Shown: positions 50,125 through 58,294, counted from the stretch's first letter. The stretch is DNA of 64,000 bases from Merdiplasma sp905207905 (GCA_902475025.1 CABRXX010000004.1:1-64000); one strand, 5' to 3'. Numbers and translations: made by a program. Notes: a model not told the origin generated them from the sequence alone.

Positions 50125-50361
50125 ATGAGAAAATTAAGGAAAGCGATATTGATCGGCGCGTGTGCGTGTTGTCTGTATGGGGAGACGGCAGCGGCTGACG
50201 AGGTCATGGGGGCAGTACAGGTATCGACAGAGCTTGCTTCAGATGTGATGCGGGCAGATGTGATAGGATGGGTATATAAAGAAATAAACGGGAAATTGTA
50301 TAAGCGATTATATAATTATACGAAACAGGAGTACGTCGGGGAGTGGATTCTTGTAGGGTAA
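50125..50361 (+). CDS. Small secreted protein after the M56 gene
   Basis: 78 residues from ATG 50125, 7 bp after AAGGAGG (ATG 50119 too close). Signal peptide (KLRKAILIGACACCLYGETA, cut near AAA) leaves about 52 residues ending LYNYTKQEYVGEWILVG. Tyr- and Trp-rich end. It is in the blaI operon, so it may be the regulated product or an M56 ligand. No family recognised. Confidence 0.68.
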   Translation: MRKLRKAILIGACACCLYGETAAADEVMGAVQVSTELASDVMRADVIGWVYKEINGKLYKRLYNYTKQEYVGEWILVG

Positions 50362-50382
50362 TAGTTGTGTAGAAGAAAAGGA

Positions 50383-50425
50383 GAGAGGCTGTTCTGAATA
50401 GGATTTGGGACAGTCTCTTTTTCTG
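50383..50425 (+). terminator. Terminator ending the BlaI operon
   Basis: AGAGGCTGTTC and GGGACAGTCTCT pair around a 12-base loop, then TTTTT. Confidence 0.75.
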
Positions 50426-50530
50426 TCTGATTCAGATGTTTTGAAGGGGTAATTGGAGAAGGAGGATAATACATCAGAAAGTATTGTGTGAAAAGAATAA
50501 AAAAGTAAATAGAAATATGAGAGAAATATA

Positions 50531-50640
50531 TAATTATAACAAATGATATTGACGAAGATAATATTATTATATATAATATTAATAACAAATATGATTAAAT
50601 GGAATGAGAAATTAGAAAGAAATAGAAAAAGCAATGATAG
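50531..50640 (+). promoter_or_regulatory. Promoter/leader of module 2, duplicate of 5712-5820
   Basis: TTGACG (50549-50554), 17 bp, TATAAT (50572-50577). Roughly nine in ten bases match the module 1 block, including the region after the start site up to the GAGGAGG/GGGGAGG leader motif. Conservation outside the -35 and -10 boxes suggests a shared regulator site or RNA leader. Nothing else is seen in 50426-50530. Confidence 0.8.
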
Positions 50641-50710
50641 GGGGGAGGGAGTCCATTGGAAAAGAATTGAAAAGCTGTTTGAAAAAGAAAAAAGGAAGGA
50701 GAAAGTAGTT

Positions 50711-51091
50711 ATGAAGAAGATGAAAATTAAATTTATTGCAGTATTTCTGGTGGCGATTGGCTTGATGGCTGTTCCGGCTTATGCGGAGAAGATTTCTTTC
50801 TCAATTACAGTACCCGGTGATACGTACTCCAGAAAGGCAAGCAAAGGAGACGAAGAACAGTTATTTTATGTAACTGGAGTAGTTTTTGATTATGCCTACG
50901 GTAGCTTGAATTGTTATTCAATGCAGGAGGCAGATAAGAATGTTGTTTCATATGAGACGGAAATTAGGCAGAGTGATCCCAAAAAACACGCAGCATATAG
51001 AAGATGGGCAGCACCTGGATTACTTTACAGACTGCATGGCTACAGCAGCAATGCGCTGGATCTTCATGTAGAAGGATGGTATAATCCGTAA
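50711..51091 (+). CDS. Small secreted protein, module 2 (unknown function)
   Basis: 126 residues from ATG 50711, behind GGAAGGAGAAAG (an upstream in-frame ATG at 50543 overlaps the promoter). Signal peptide with AYA cleavage near residue 25, mature part about 100 residues, one Cys, ending HVEGWYNP. It shares the layout and a FYVTGV(V/T)F motif with the module 1 protein at 5887, but overall identity is low by eye. Fast divergence between paralogues fits an antagonistic or strain-specific effector; inference. Confidence 0.78.
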   Translation: MKKMKIKFIAVFLVAIGLMAVPAYAEKISFSITVPGDTYSRKASKGDEEQLFYVTGVVFDYAYGSLNCYSMQEADKNVVSYETEIRQSDPKKHAAYRRWAAPGLLYRLHGYSSNALDLHVEGWYNP

Positions 51092-51213
51092 ATATTCTGT
51101 GCGCAGCAAAATCAGCAGTTTGATCTAGGAAAGATGAGCCGTCAGAAGACAGAAAAGGTGTTATACACATGGATGTTTTAGGACGGCTCATTTTGAGAAG
51201 GAGAAGGGATGAG

Positions 51214-52278
51214 ATGAAGGAGAGAACAAAAAAGAGAGGGTATCTTATCAAAACCGCAGGTTTGCTTTCTGTCTGTAGTCTGGCAGTTTTGGGGCTTTCT
51301 GTAAATGGTCTGGCTGAATTTCCAGAGCATTATCAGGCTATGAAGGAAAATGTAACATTCGACTGCCAGGTGATCTGTCCGGAAAGCGTAAACGAAAGCG
51401 CATATCCTGAGTACAAGGCGGAGCTTCTGTGGGGAGATAAAGAGCGCCAGGAGAAGATGTTTTTAGAGGGAAGAGAGATCCGGGAGAAGCATGAATCCGA
51501 AGCCTCCGAATATGGGCCAGCTACTACCTATTATTTGCTGAAGGACGGAGCAAGTCTGGGTGCTGGCGGATTTTTTTCTTATTCAGCCCCAACTTCTGAT
51601 TTTTATGGGCAGATGGGGCTGATCAGCAGTTACGAAGGAACGTATGATCAGAATGAATTGGAGATGGGATCGCCGGAAGAATATATCCAGAAAGCAGAGA
51701 AACTTTTGGCGGAGACCGGATTTTCGGCGGAGGATTACCGCTTTCAGTGGATGTCTTTTGACAGAGATGTACTGTCCAACTTAGAGCAGCAGCTTATGGC
51801 AGAGAGTAGAATCGATCCTGGAGATGAGAAGGGAGAATGGACGCAGGAGGATGAGGCGTATATTCTCTATGCATGGCAGTATAAGAAGGATGTTCCTATC
51901 TTGACAGAGCTTATGGGGCTTGATTCCCCAAGCTGCCTGGATCGGGTGGAGAATGCCGCCGTTATTGCAGTTTATTCCTCCAGAGGGTTGGAGCTCATTC
52001 TGACATCCAAATATTATGATCTCCAGGAGACAGGGAAGGAACATCCTTTGCTGGAGTTTGAAAAGGCTGCTGAGACGGTAGAAAAAAAGCTGAACAGCAT
52101 TCTTGGGAAAAATCAGTATCAGGTGGTGGAAGCAAAATTTTTTGAGAGAGTGAAGCAAAATGAGGAACAGGAATTGGAGGCAGAGCCGGTATGGCGCTTT
52201 TTGATCTCTGAAAATGAGGAAGCTTATTTTACCGTATTGGTGAATGCGATCACAGGAGAGGAAAGTTATTTTTCATGA
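51214..52278 (+). CDS. Extracytoplasmic protein of ABC module 2
   Basis: 354 residues from ATG 51214 (AAGGAGAAGGG upstream; ATG 51169 has no ribosome site). Signal sequence KKRGYLIKTAGLLSVCSLAV with a likely GLA cut. Unlike the module 1 paralogue, no lipobox Cys is present at the cleavage site, so this copy is probably released or membrane-tethered by the signal helix. FPEHYQAMKENVTFDCQVIC aligns with the paralogue. ATGA overlap with the permease gene. Confidence 0.78.
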   Translation: MKERTKKRGYLIKTAGLLSVCSLAVLGLSVNGLAEFPEHYQAMKENVTFDCQVICPESVNESAYPEYKAELLWGDKERQEKMFLEGREIREKHESEASEYGPATTYYLLKDGASLGAGGFFSYSAPTSDFYGQMGLISSYEGTYDQNELEMGSPEEYIQKAEKLLAETGFSAEDYRFQWMSFDRDVLSNLEQQLMAESRIDPGDEKGEWTQEDEAYILYAWQYKKDVPILTELMGLDSPSCLDRVENAAVIAVYSSRGLELILTSKYYDLQETGKEHPLLEFEKAAETVEKKLNSILGKNQYQVVEAKFFERVKQNEEQELEAEPVWRFLISENEEAYFTVLVNAITGEESYFS

Positions 52279-53030
52279 ATATTCATTACATGCGCGGGGA
52301 TATAAAACGGCTGGTTCAAAATCCCTGGTTTTATATCAGTATTTTAGGAGTGACTCTGGGCCTGTTTTACGGCCAGGAGGGGAAACCGTTAAGGGACAGC
52401 GTCATTGCCGCCTACTGGATCTCCATCTCTCTTTCCGGTTTCATGGTACTGTACGTTTTTTGTATTCTGCCCTTTGGTCTGGTATTTTGCGAGGATCTGG
52501 AGCATTATTTTTTTCGGTATCAGATCGTGCGGGGAAGCGTTGTGCAGTATGTGGTAAGCAAAACGATCCTTATTTATTTATCTTCCGTTCTGACCATGGC
52601 TTTGGGCACAGGGCTGTTTGCATTGCTGGCAAGCGGAAGGCGTCCCTGGTTCGATGGAAAGGTGCCTACAGGAGATGTTTTTCAGGAAGGCGCTTTTGGG
52701 TGGCTGATTGAGGATGGACATGTGTTTCTATTTATTCTGATCTACGCTATAGTTTTGGGATTTTTGGCAGGAACTTTGTCAGTGCTCACGGCGTTTATTT
52801 CCTTATTCATTTCCAATAAGGTGATGGCGGTAGCTCTGCCGGTGTGTTTTTTGCAATGCTGGATCCATTTTTTGAGGAACAGCAAGTATTTATCCGTCTA
52901 TTCTTTTCATTTATATACAAAAATTTTCCCGGAGGACTGGCAGTGTGTGCTGCTGGCTTTTGTGATCAGCATTGTGCCGGTGTGTTTTCTCACACTTGGG
53001 ATCATCTGGAAGATCAAGAAACGGTTATAG
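52275..53030 (+). CDS. ABC-2-type membrane permease, module 2, first subunit
   Basis: 251 residues, about six membrane segments. The FCEDLEHYFFRYQIVRGSVV segment is shared with 7370-8152. Starts in an ATGA overlap with the upstream gene. Partner of 53093 and of the ATPase at 54062. Confidence 0.8.
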   Translation: MNIHYMRGDIKRLVQNPWFYISILGVTLGLFYGQEGKPLRDSVIAAYWISISLSGFMVLYVFCILPFGLVFCEDLEHYFFRYQIVRGSVVQYVVSKTILIYLSSVLTMALGTGLFALLASGRRPWFDGKVPTGDVFQEGAFGWLIEDGHVFLFILIYAIVLGFLAGTLSVLTAFISLFISNKVMAVALPVCFLQCWIHFLRNSKYLSVYSFHLYTKIFPEDWQCVLLAFVISIVPVCFLTLGIIWKIKKRL

Positions 53031-53092
53031 CAGCTGCATACAGGAAATATGGCTGACAGAGGTTCCCTGTATGGGGCTGCTGGAGGTGACTT

Positions 53093-53953
53093 ATGAAAGA
53101 GATACGTTATTTTTTTCGCACATCAGTTTCCAAAATAACAAATATGAAATTTGCAGCGTTTGTCCTTATCATGCTTATGGTTCTGTATTATTTTGTGTCT
53201 GAGATCGTGAGGGTTTCTGTGGATCTGGAATATCCGGTAACCTGGTGTATCTTTCCTTTTTTGTTCAATTCCAATGTATTCATCAGCTTATTTTGGTTTG
53301 GCATTATTTATATCAACACAGACATTCCTTTTATGCAGTATTCCAATATGTATCAGGTGATCCGTACAGGGCGGAAGAAGTGGATGGTGGGAAATCTGGT
53401 GGGAATCTTTTTTCGATCCCTGGCAGCGGTAACGGCGGTGGCAGCCGGCAGTATCCTGCCGCTGCTGCCTCACATGGAGGTGACGAATGACTGGGGAAAG
53501 CTTTTGAAAACATACGCAATGACGGATATGAGGGCCAGCTATCGGTTAAGCTATGAAATTCCCTATGAGATCATGGGAAGCTACACACCGGTGCAGATGA
53601 TGCTCCTGATGATCTTGCTGCTGACGCTGATTGCAGTGTTTCTGGGGGTTTTGATGCTGACTCTTTCTCTGTACGGCAATCGGAGGCTGGCAGTGGCGGC
53701 GGATATTTTGCTGATATTAATGCTTTTTCTGGTATTGAACGCATATCCGCAAAATCGAATGGATTGGGCAAAAGCAGTTCCCACTGTCTGGGCTCAGCTT
53801 ACAAAAAGCAATACAACCTTTGGCGGATATTATTTTCTGCCGGATGTAAAGTATATGCTGACTTTTTTGCTTATCGGGATTGTCTTGGGTTCTTTGTTGT
53901 GCGTGCGACGGGCAGCGCATGTAGATCTGCACTGGGTGAATGAGGATGTGTAA
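53093..53953 (+). CDS. ABC-2-type membrane permease, module 2, second subunit
   Basis: 286 residues, about six membrane segments; YSNMYQVIRTGRKKWMVGNL and DWGKLLKTYAMTDMRASYRL align with the paralogue at 8145. GGAGGTGACTT ribosome site. Unlike module 1, a 62-bp gap separates it from the first permease. Confidence 0.8.
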   Translation: MKEIRYFFRTSVSKITNMKFAAFVLIMLMVLYYFVSEIVRVSVDLEYPVTWCIFPFLFNSNVFISLFWFGIIYINTDIPFMQYSNMYQVIRTGRKKWMVGNLVGIFFRSLAAVTAVAAGSILPLLPHMEVTNDWGKLLKTYAMTDMRASYRLSYEIPYEIMGSYTPVQMMLLMILLLTLIAVFLGVLMLTLSLYGNRRLAVAADILLILMLFLVLNAYPQNRMDWAKAVPTVWAQLTKSNTTFGGYYFLPDVKYMLTFLLIGIVLGSLLCVRRAAHVDLHWVNEDV

Positions 53954-54061
53954 CCGGATGGAACAGAGATTTGTATTTGGAGACCAGGGATGGCAGCAGG
54001 ATGGAAGTGTTCGATGTATAGGGAAGTATCAAAGGGATGAAAAGGAGTAAGGTGGAGTAAG

Positions 54062-54706
54062 ATGGCAGGAACGGTACTTGAGATAAAAAATGTATCAAAA
54101 ATGTTTCATAATGTGAACGTTGTGGAACAGGTGAGCATGGGCTGTGAGAGTGGCAGGATTTACGGTATTGTGGGACACAATGGCTCCGGCAAGACGGTAC
54201 TGCTGAAATGTATCTGCGGGTTTTTAAAATATGATACTGGAGAGATCTTAGTGAATGGGAAGAAGATCGGCAAGGATATCACGATGATACAAAATGCAGG
54301 GGTTATTATTGAGGAACCGGCATTTTTGCGCAAGTGGAGCGGATACCGGAATTTGGAGTATCTTTACAGTATTCAGAATGCTCCTGACCGGGATCATTTA
54401 CTTGAGGTGCTACGGCTGGTGGGGTTAGATCCCGGATCAAGAAAACCGGTGGGCAAGTATTCTCTGGGAATGAAGCAGCGGCTGGCCATCGCCCAGGCGG
54501 TGATGGAGGATCCGGATATTCTGATTTTAGACGAACCCATGAATGGATTGGATAAAAACGGTATCCAACAGATGCGGGAGCTGTTTTTGGATATGAAAAG
54601 GAAGGGGAAGCTGATCTTGCTGGCCAGCCATAACAAAGAGGATATTGATGTGCTCTGCGATGAAGTGTATGAGATGGAAAATGGCCGGCTGGAGCGGATC
54701 CATTAG
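54062..54706 (+). CDS. ABC transporter ATP-binding protein, module 2
   Basis: 214 residues. Walker A GHNGSGKTV, signature KYSLGMKQR, Walker B ILILDEPMNGLD. The N-terminal 125 residues differ from the module 1 protein at roughly four positions in ten; the C-terminal 85 residues are the same but for the last (Ile-His here, Ile-Arg there), encoded by identical DNA. Preceded by a 108-bp gap and GGTGGAG. Confidence 0.92.
   Translation: MAGTVLEIKNVSKMFHNVNVVEQVSMGCESGRIYGIVGHNGSGKTVLLKCICGFLKYDTGEILVNGKKIGKDITMIQNAGVIIEEPAFLRKWSGYRNLEYLYSIQNAPDRDHLLEVLRLVGLDPGSRKPVGKYSLGMKQRLAIAQAVMEDPDILILDEPMNGLDKNGIQQMRELFLDMKRKGKLILLASHNKEDIDVLCDEVYEMENGRLERIH
54446..54701 (+). repeat. 256-bp perfect direct repeat (copy 2)
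   Basis: Identical to 9408-9663 in every base read, with mismatches on both edges. It is the conserved half of the mosaic ATPase genes. Confidence 0.9.
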
Positions 54707-54943
54707 AAATAGGGTTTTGGAGTTTTATGGATCGGAATAGTAGGCGATTAAATAAACGTTCATGAAATCAAATAAAATTTATTATGGTTTATAAAAGGAG
54801 TTATAGTATTAGGATACATTTAAAGATAAACGGGAATGTAATATAGATGAAACGATCATCCAGAACTTGATGAACTTATAAAGAATTTGATATCTGTCAG
54901 TTTTGAGTTAACAAAAAGATAAGAATAAGGAGGGCTTGTGATT

Positions 54944-56467
54944 ATGAAAAATAGAATATATCTCTGCATAGATCTCAAGTCCTTCTATGCTTCCGTAGAA
55001 TGTATCGAACGTGGCCTTGATCCGATGACAACAAATCTTGTTGTGGCAGATACGTCTCGAACAGAGAAAACGATTTGCCTTGCAGTTTCTCCGGCGTTAA
55101 AGTGTTATGGAGTTCCTGGGAGAGCCAGATTATTCGAAGTAATTCAAAAAGTAAAACAGGCAAATTCTGTCCGTTTGCAGAAGGCTCCTGGCCATTGCTT
55201 TACAGGTTCATCGTATAATGCCAGGGAACTTACGATGGATCCGTCATTACGGCTGGACTATATTGCTGCACCGCCGAGAATGGCTCATTATATGGAACAT
55301 AGCACACGGATTTATAATATCTATCTGAAATACATCGCTCCAGAGGATATTCATGTCTATTCTATAGATGAAGTGTTTATTGATTTGACAACATATCTCA
55401 AAACAGCTGGTCTTACAGCCCATGAGTTTGCCATGAAGATTATCCATGATGTGTATCAGACAACCGGTATAACGGCAACAGCTGGTATAGGGACCAATAT
55501 GTATCTGGCTAAAATTGCGATGGATATAGTAGCTAAGCATATACCTGCAGATAAAGATGGTGTGCGTATTGCCGAATTAGACGAGATGTCTTATCGCAGG
55601 CAGTTATGGGATCATCGTCCCCTTACTGATTTTTGGAGGGTTGGCCGTGGCTATGCTAAGAAGCTGGAAGAAAACGGACTGTTTACTATGGGTGATATTG
55701 CGCGTTGCTCCGTAGGGAAACCAACAGATTTTCACAACGAAGATTTACTTTATAAGCTGTTTGGTGTAAATGCGGAACTGTTGATCGATCATGCATGGGG
55801 CTGGGAACCATGTACGATTGCTGAGGTGAAACAGTATAAGCCCGCTTCGAACAGTATTGGTTCAGGTCAAGTATTACATTGTCCGTATGAGTCGGAAAAG
55901 GCGAAATTGGTGGTTCGAGAAATGGTTGATCTCCTTGCTTTGGATTTGGTTGATAAAGGACTGGTCACAGACCAGATTGTTCTTACTGTGGGATATGATA
56001 TAGAAAATTTGACAGATCTGAAGCGAAGTAAAGCATATAGGGGGCCAATTACAGTTGACAGCTATGGGCGGAAAATACCAAAGCATTCTCATGGAACGGC
56101 TAATATAGGGAGACAAACCTCTTCTGCAAAATTAATCACAGAAGCGGTGATGGAACTTTATGATCGAATTGTAAATCCATCCTTGTTAGTGCGGCGTTTG
56201 AATATGGCGGCAAATCATGTTGTGCCAGAAAAATCGCTATTAAACGATCTGCAAATAGAACAGCTGGAACTATTCACCGATTATGATGAATTGGAAAAAC
56301 AACGAGAAGAAGAAAATGCTGCCTTAGAGCGTGAAAAGAAAATGCAGCAGACAATGTTAGCTATAAAAAAGAAATTCGGTAAAAATGCTATTCTGAAAGG
56401 TATGAACCTACAGGAAGGAGCGACTGCCAAAGACCGGAATCAGCAGATTGGTGGTCATAAGGCGTAG
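54944..56467 (+). CDS. Y-family DNA polymerase (UmuC/DinB type)
   Basis: 507 residues from ATG 54944 behind AAGGAGGG. Error-prone translesion synthesis. Palm residues D10 (CIDLKSFYASVE) and D142-E143 (YSIDEVFIDLT) are present. TAGIGTNMYLAKIAMDIVAK is the thumb HhH region and the little-finger domain follows. The C-terminal tail is charged and coiled. It belongs to the UvrX/YqjW type found with a YolD gene, as here at 56970. No clear LexA box is visible in 54707-54943. Confidence 0.93.
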   Translation: MKNRIYLCIDLKSFYASVECIERGLDPMTTNLVVADTSRTEKTICLAVSPALKCYGVPGRARLFEVIQKVKQANSVRLQKAPGHCFTGSSYNARELTMDPSLRLDYIAAPPRMAHYMEHSTRIYNIYLKYIAPEDIHVYSIDEVFIDLTTYLKTAGLTAHEFAMKIIHDVYQTTGITATAGIGTNMYLAKIAMDIVAKHIPADKDGVRIAELDEMSYRRQLWDHRPLTDFWRVGRGYAKKLEENGLFTMGDIARCSVGKPTDFHNEDLLYKLFGVNAELLIDHAWGWEPCTIAEVKQYKPASNSIGSGQVLHCPYESEKAKLVVREMVDLLALDLVDKGLVTDQIVLTVGYDIENLTDLKRSKAYRGPITVDSYGRKIPKHSHGTANIGRQTSSAKLITEAVMELYDRIVNPSLLVRRLNMAANHVVPEKSLLNDLQIEQLELFTDYDELEKQREEENAALEREKKMQQTMLAIKKKFGKNAILKGMNLQEGATAKDRNQQIGGHKA

Positions 56468-56500
56468 ATGTGAAAATTAGAGTTTGGGAGGGGGACAGAT

Positions 56501-56944
56501 ATGGAAATAAAAGAAATTAAAGAGAACAAAAAACAATTTCTTCCCTTGTTGTTGTTAGCCGATGAACAAGAGAACATGATAGACCAATATATTGACAGAG
56601 GAACGATGTATGTGTTGGAAGATAATGGGATTAAATGTGAGTGTATAGTGACCGACGAGGGGAAAGGTGTTCTTGAAATCAAAAATATTGCAACTGAACC
56701 AGAATATCAGGGTAAGGGTTACGGTAAAGTGCTAATTGACTTTATTGCTACGAAATATAAAGGTAAGTATTCTATATTACAAGTTGGTACAGGAGATAGT
56801 CCATGGACCATTCCTTTTTATGAAAAATGCGGTTTTGTTCGCTCTCACAGTATTAAAAATTTCTTTATAGATAATTATGAACACCCCATTTATGAATGTG
56901 GTGTTCAATTAGTAGATATGATTTATTTACAGAAAAACATATAA
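56501..56944 (+). CDS. GNAT-family acetyltransferase
   Basis: 147 residues. The acetyl-CoA motif A is NIATEPEYQGKGYGKVLIDF (residues about 64-83); FYEKCGFVRSHS is the typical C-terminal part. Preceded by GGGAGGGGG. It is inserted between the polymerase and YolD genes, which are usually adjacent, so it is an operon guest. Substrate unknown. Confidence 0.88.
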   Translation: MEIKEIKENKKQFLPLLLLADEQENMIDQYIDRGTMYVLEDNGIKCECIVTDEGKGVLEIKNIATEPEYQGKGYGKVLIDFIATKYKGKYSILQVGTGDSPWTIPFYEKCGFVRSHSIKNFFIDNYEHPIYECGVQLVDMIYLQKNI

Positions 56945-56969
56945 ATTCCAGTTTTGAGGGGTGAGCATT

Positions 56970-57386
56970 ATGGGAAAATACGATGGTATTATCAATCTGC
57001 CACACCATACTTCTCCTAAGAGACTTCGTATGTCAATGCTTGACCGCGCGGCTCAGTTCTCTCCATTTGCTGCTCTGACCGGTTATGATTCTGCCATAAA
57101 AGAGACAGCCCGGCTTACAGAGGAACGTATTGAGTTGGATGAAAATGAACAGGAAGCGTTGGATGTGCAGCTTCAGATAATTCGGGAACACTTAAAAGAG
57201 AAGCCGGAAATTACGGTCACATATTTTCAGCAAGATGTTCGGAAAGCGGGTGGAGCATATCTTTCTTTGACCGGAAATGTAAAGCAAATAGATGACTATG
57301 AGAAGTGTATTGTTATGATGGATAAACAGAAAATACCCGTTGAAAATGTTATAAGTGTGGATGGAGAGATATTCAGATCAATCTAA
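56970..57386 (+). CDS. YolD-like protein
   Basis: 138 residues from ATG 56970 behind GAGGGGTGAG. The start MGKYDGIINLPHHTSPKRLR and MLDRAAQFSPFAALTGYDSA are the YolD signature; a C-terminal beta domain ends VISVDGEIFRSI. YolD proteins accompany Y-family polymerases in Firmicutes and are thought to act like UmuD. Confidence 0.9.
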   Translation: MGKYDGIINLPHHTSPKRLRMSMLDRAAQFSPFAALTGYDSAIKETARLTEERIELDENEQEALDVQLQIIREHLKEKPEITVTYFQQDVRKAGGAYLSLTGNVKQIDDYEKCIVMMDKQKIPVENVISVDGEIFRSI

Positions 57387-57418
57387 AATGAATTTGCATA
57401 TTTTGTTTTTTAGACATA

Positions 57419-57552
57419 ATAAAAAGGAGATGTTGCAAAACACCGCCGGTGGCACCCTTTCGGGTGATTTTTCTCCGAAAAATACCATCTTTTCGGAGAA
57501 AAATCACCCGAAAATCCACCGGAAGTAATATTTTGCAACATCTCCTTTTTAT
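57419..57552. terminator. 134-bp nested hairpin, bidirectional terminator or MITE
   Basis: Outer arms of 22 bp (ATAAAAAGGAGATGTTGCAA and its complement at 57531-57552) enclose inner arms of 24 bp (TTTCGGGTGATTTTTCTCCG... and complement) around TACCATC, plus CCGGTGG/CCACCGG. It stands between convergent genes and has T-runs both ways. It is larger than any simple terminator, so a small inverted-repeat element is possible. Confidence 0.75.
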
Positions 57553-57558
57553 AAATTT

Positions 57559-57981
57559 TTAGGCAGCTGTTGTCTTAGCGGTTACTGTCTTTGTCTTTTT
57601 CAGATAAAGGGCGATCTCAGACACTACGAAGCTGGCGGCCATCAGGCCTACGCACAGCAGCAGTTCGTTGATCTGGGCGAAAGGCTCGATACCGTAGATG
57701 GTATCCGCGATGGGCCAAATGATCTTGCGGGCAGCCATAAGAAGGCCAATGCCGCTGCCGGCGCATAAGATCACAGGGGCAAAGCCGGCCAGTTTATTGA
57801 TCAGCAGCATCGCCAGCCCGATCACAGCAGCTGCTGCCAGCAGAACGCATACGGTAGAGTTGAAGATCGGCTCCTTGTACTGCATTTTGCTGACTTTTGT
57901 TCCATACATCACAGCGGATGCCACGCAGAGCAGGGCAGCCACTACACCGACATAAAAGCCGGAGGCTTTTTTGGTTATCAT
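57559..57981 (-). CDS. Small membrane protein next to the GH3 gene
   Basis: 140 residues from ATG 57981 on the minus strand behind AGGAG (the frame extends to 58218 without a ribosome site). Four hydrophobic helices: GFYVGVVAALLCVASAVMYG, VCVLLAAAAVIGLAMLLINK, FAPVILCAGSGIGLLMA and ELLLCVGLMAASFVVSEIAL. Ends with a Lys/Thr tail. Divergent from the GH3 gene and possibly co-regulated. No function assigned. Confidence 0.75.
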   Translation of the reverse strand: MITKKASGFYVGVVAALLCVASAVMYGTKVSKMQYKEPIFNSTVCVLLAAAAVIGLAMLLINKLAGFAPVILCAGSGIGLLMAARKIIWPIADTIYGIEPFAQINELLLCVGLMAASFVVSEIALYLKKTKTVTAKTTAA

Positions 57982-58068
57982 AAAATGAACTCCTTTCCGC
58001 TTGCAGGGAACCGCATTTTCCCTGAACTCAATAGAATGATCAGCAGCAAGGCGCATTTGACTAAAAAC

Positions 58069-58097
58069 ATTATGGCATGGAACGGGTTTTCTGTCAA
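58069..58097 (-). promoter_or_regulatory. Promoter of the small membrane protein
   Basis: On the minus strand TTGACA (58092-58097), 17 bp, CATAAT (58069-58074), about 85 bp before the ATG at 57981. Confidence 0.75.
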
Positions 58098-58147
58098 ACT
58101 GATGAAAGAGGCAGATTTTGGCGTGGAAAGACAAAAATAAACTGTTT

Positions 58148-58254
58148 ACGACAGAAAAAGCATAATATACGACAGAAAGCAGCGATCGAATGGGAATATA
58201 CTGCGTGAGCATTCCCAAAACCCCCTTGCGACAAACCGCAGATTATACACGACA
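58148..58254 (+). promoter_or_regulatory. Direct-repeat activator sites upstream of GH3
   Basis: ACGACA at 58148 and 58169 (21 bp apart, as TACGACAGAAA twice), GCGACA at 58228 and ACGACA at 58249 (again 21 bp apart). The last copy ends 11 bp before the weak -35. Two helical turns of spacing and direct orientation are the pattern of AraC-family or AraC-type response-regulator sites. Confidence 0.6.
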
Positions 58255-58265
58255 AGGGCAGTGAC

Positions 58266-58294
58266 TTTAAAAAATAAGAAAAATTACATATAAT
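58266..58294 (+). promoter_or_regulatory. GH3 promoter with weak -35
   Basis: TATAAT at 58289-58294, with TTTAAA at the -35 position (58266-58271) 17 bp upstream. The poor -35 implies an activator, consistent with the direct repeats just upstream. The 188-bp leader to 58483 holds no other clear element. Confidence 0.65.

Noticed and set aside
54707..54943. LexA box for the Y-polymerase operon
   Set aside because: No GAAC-N4-GTTC-type palindrome could be found; only a lone ACGTTC and two direct GAACTT copies.
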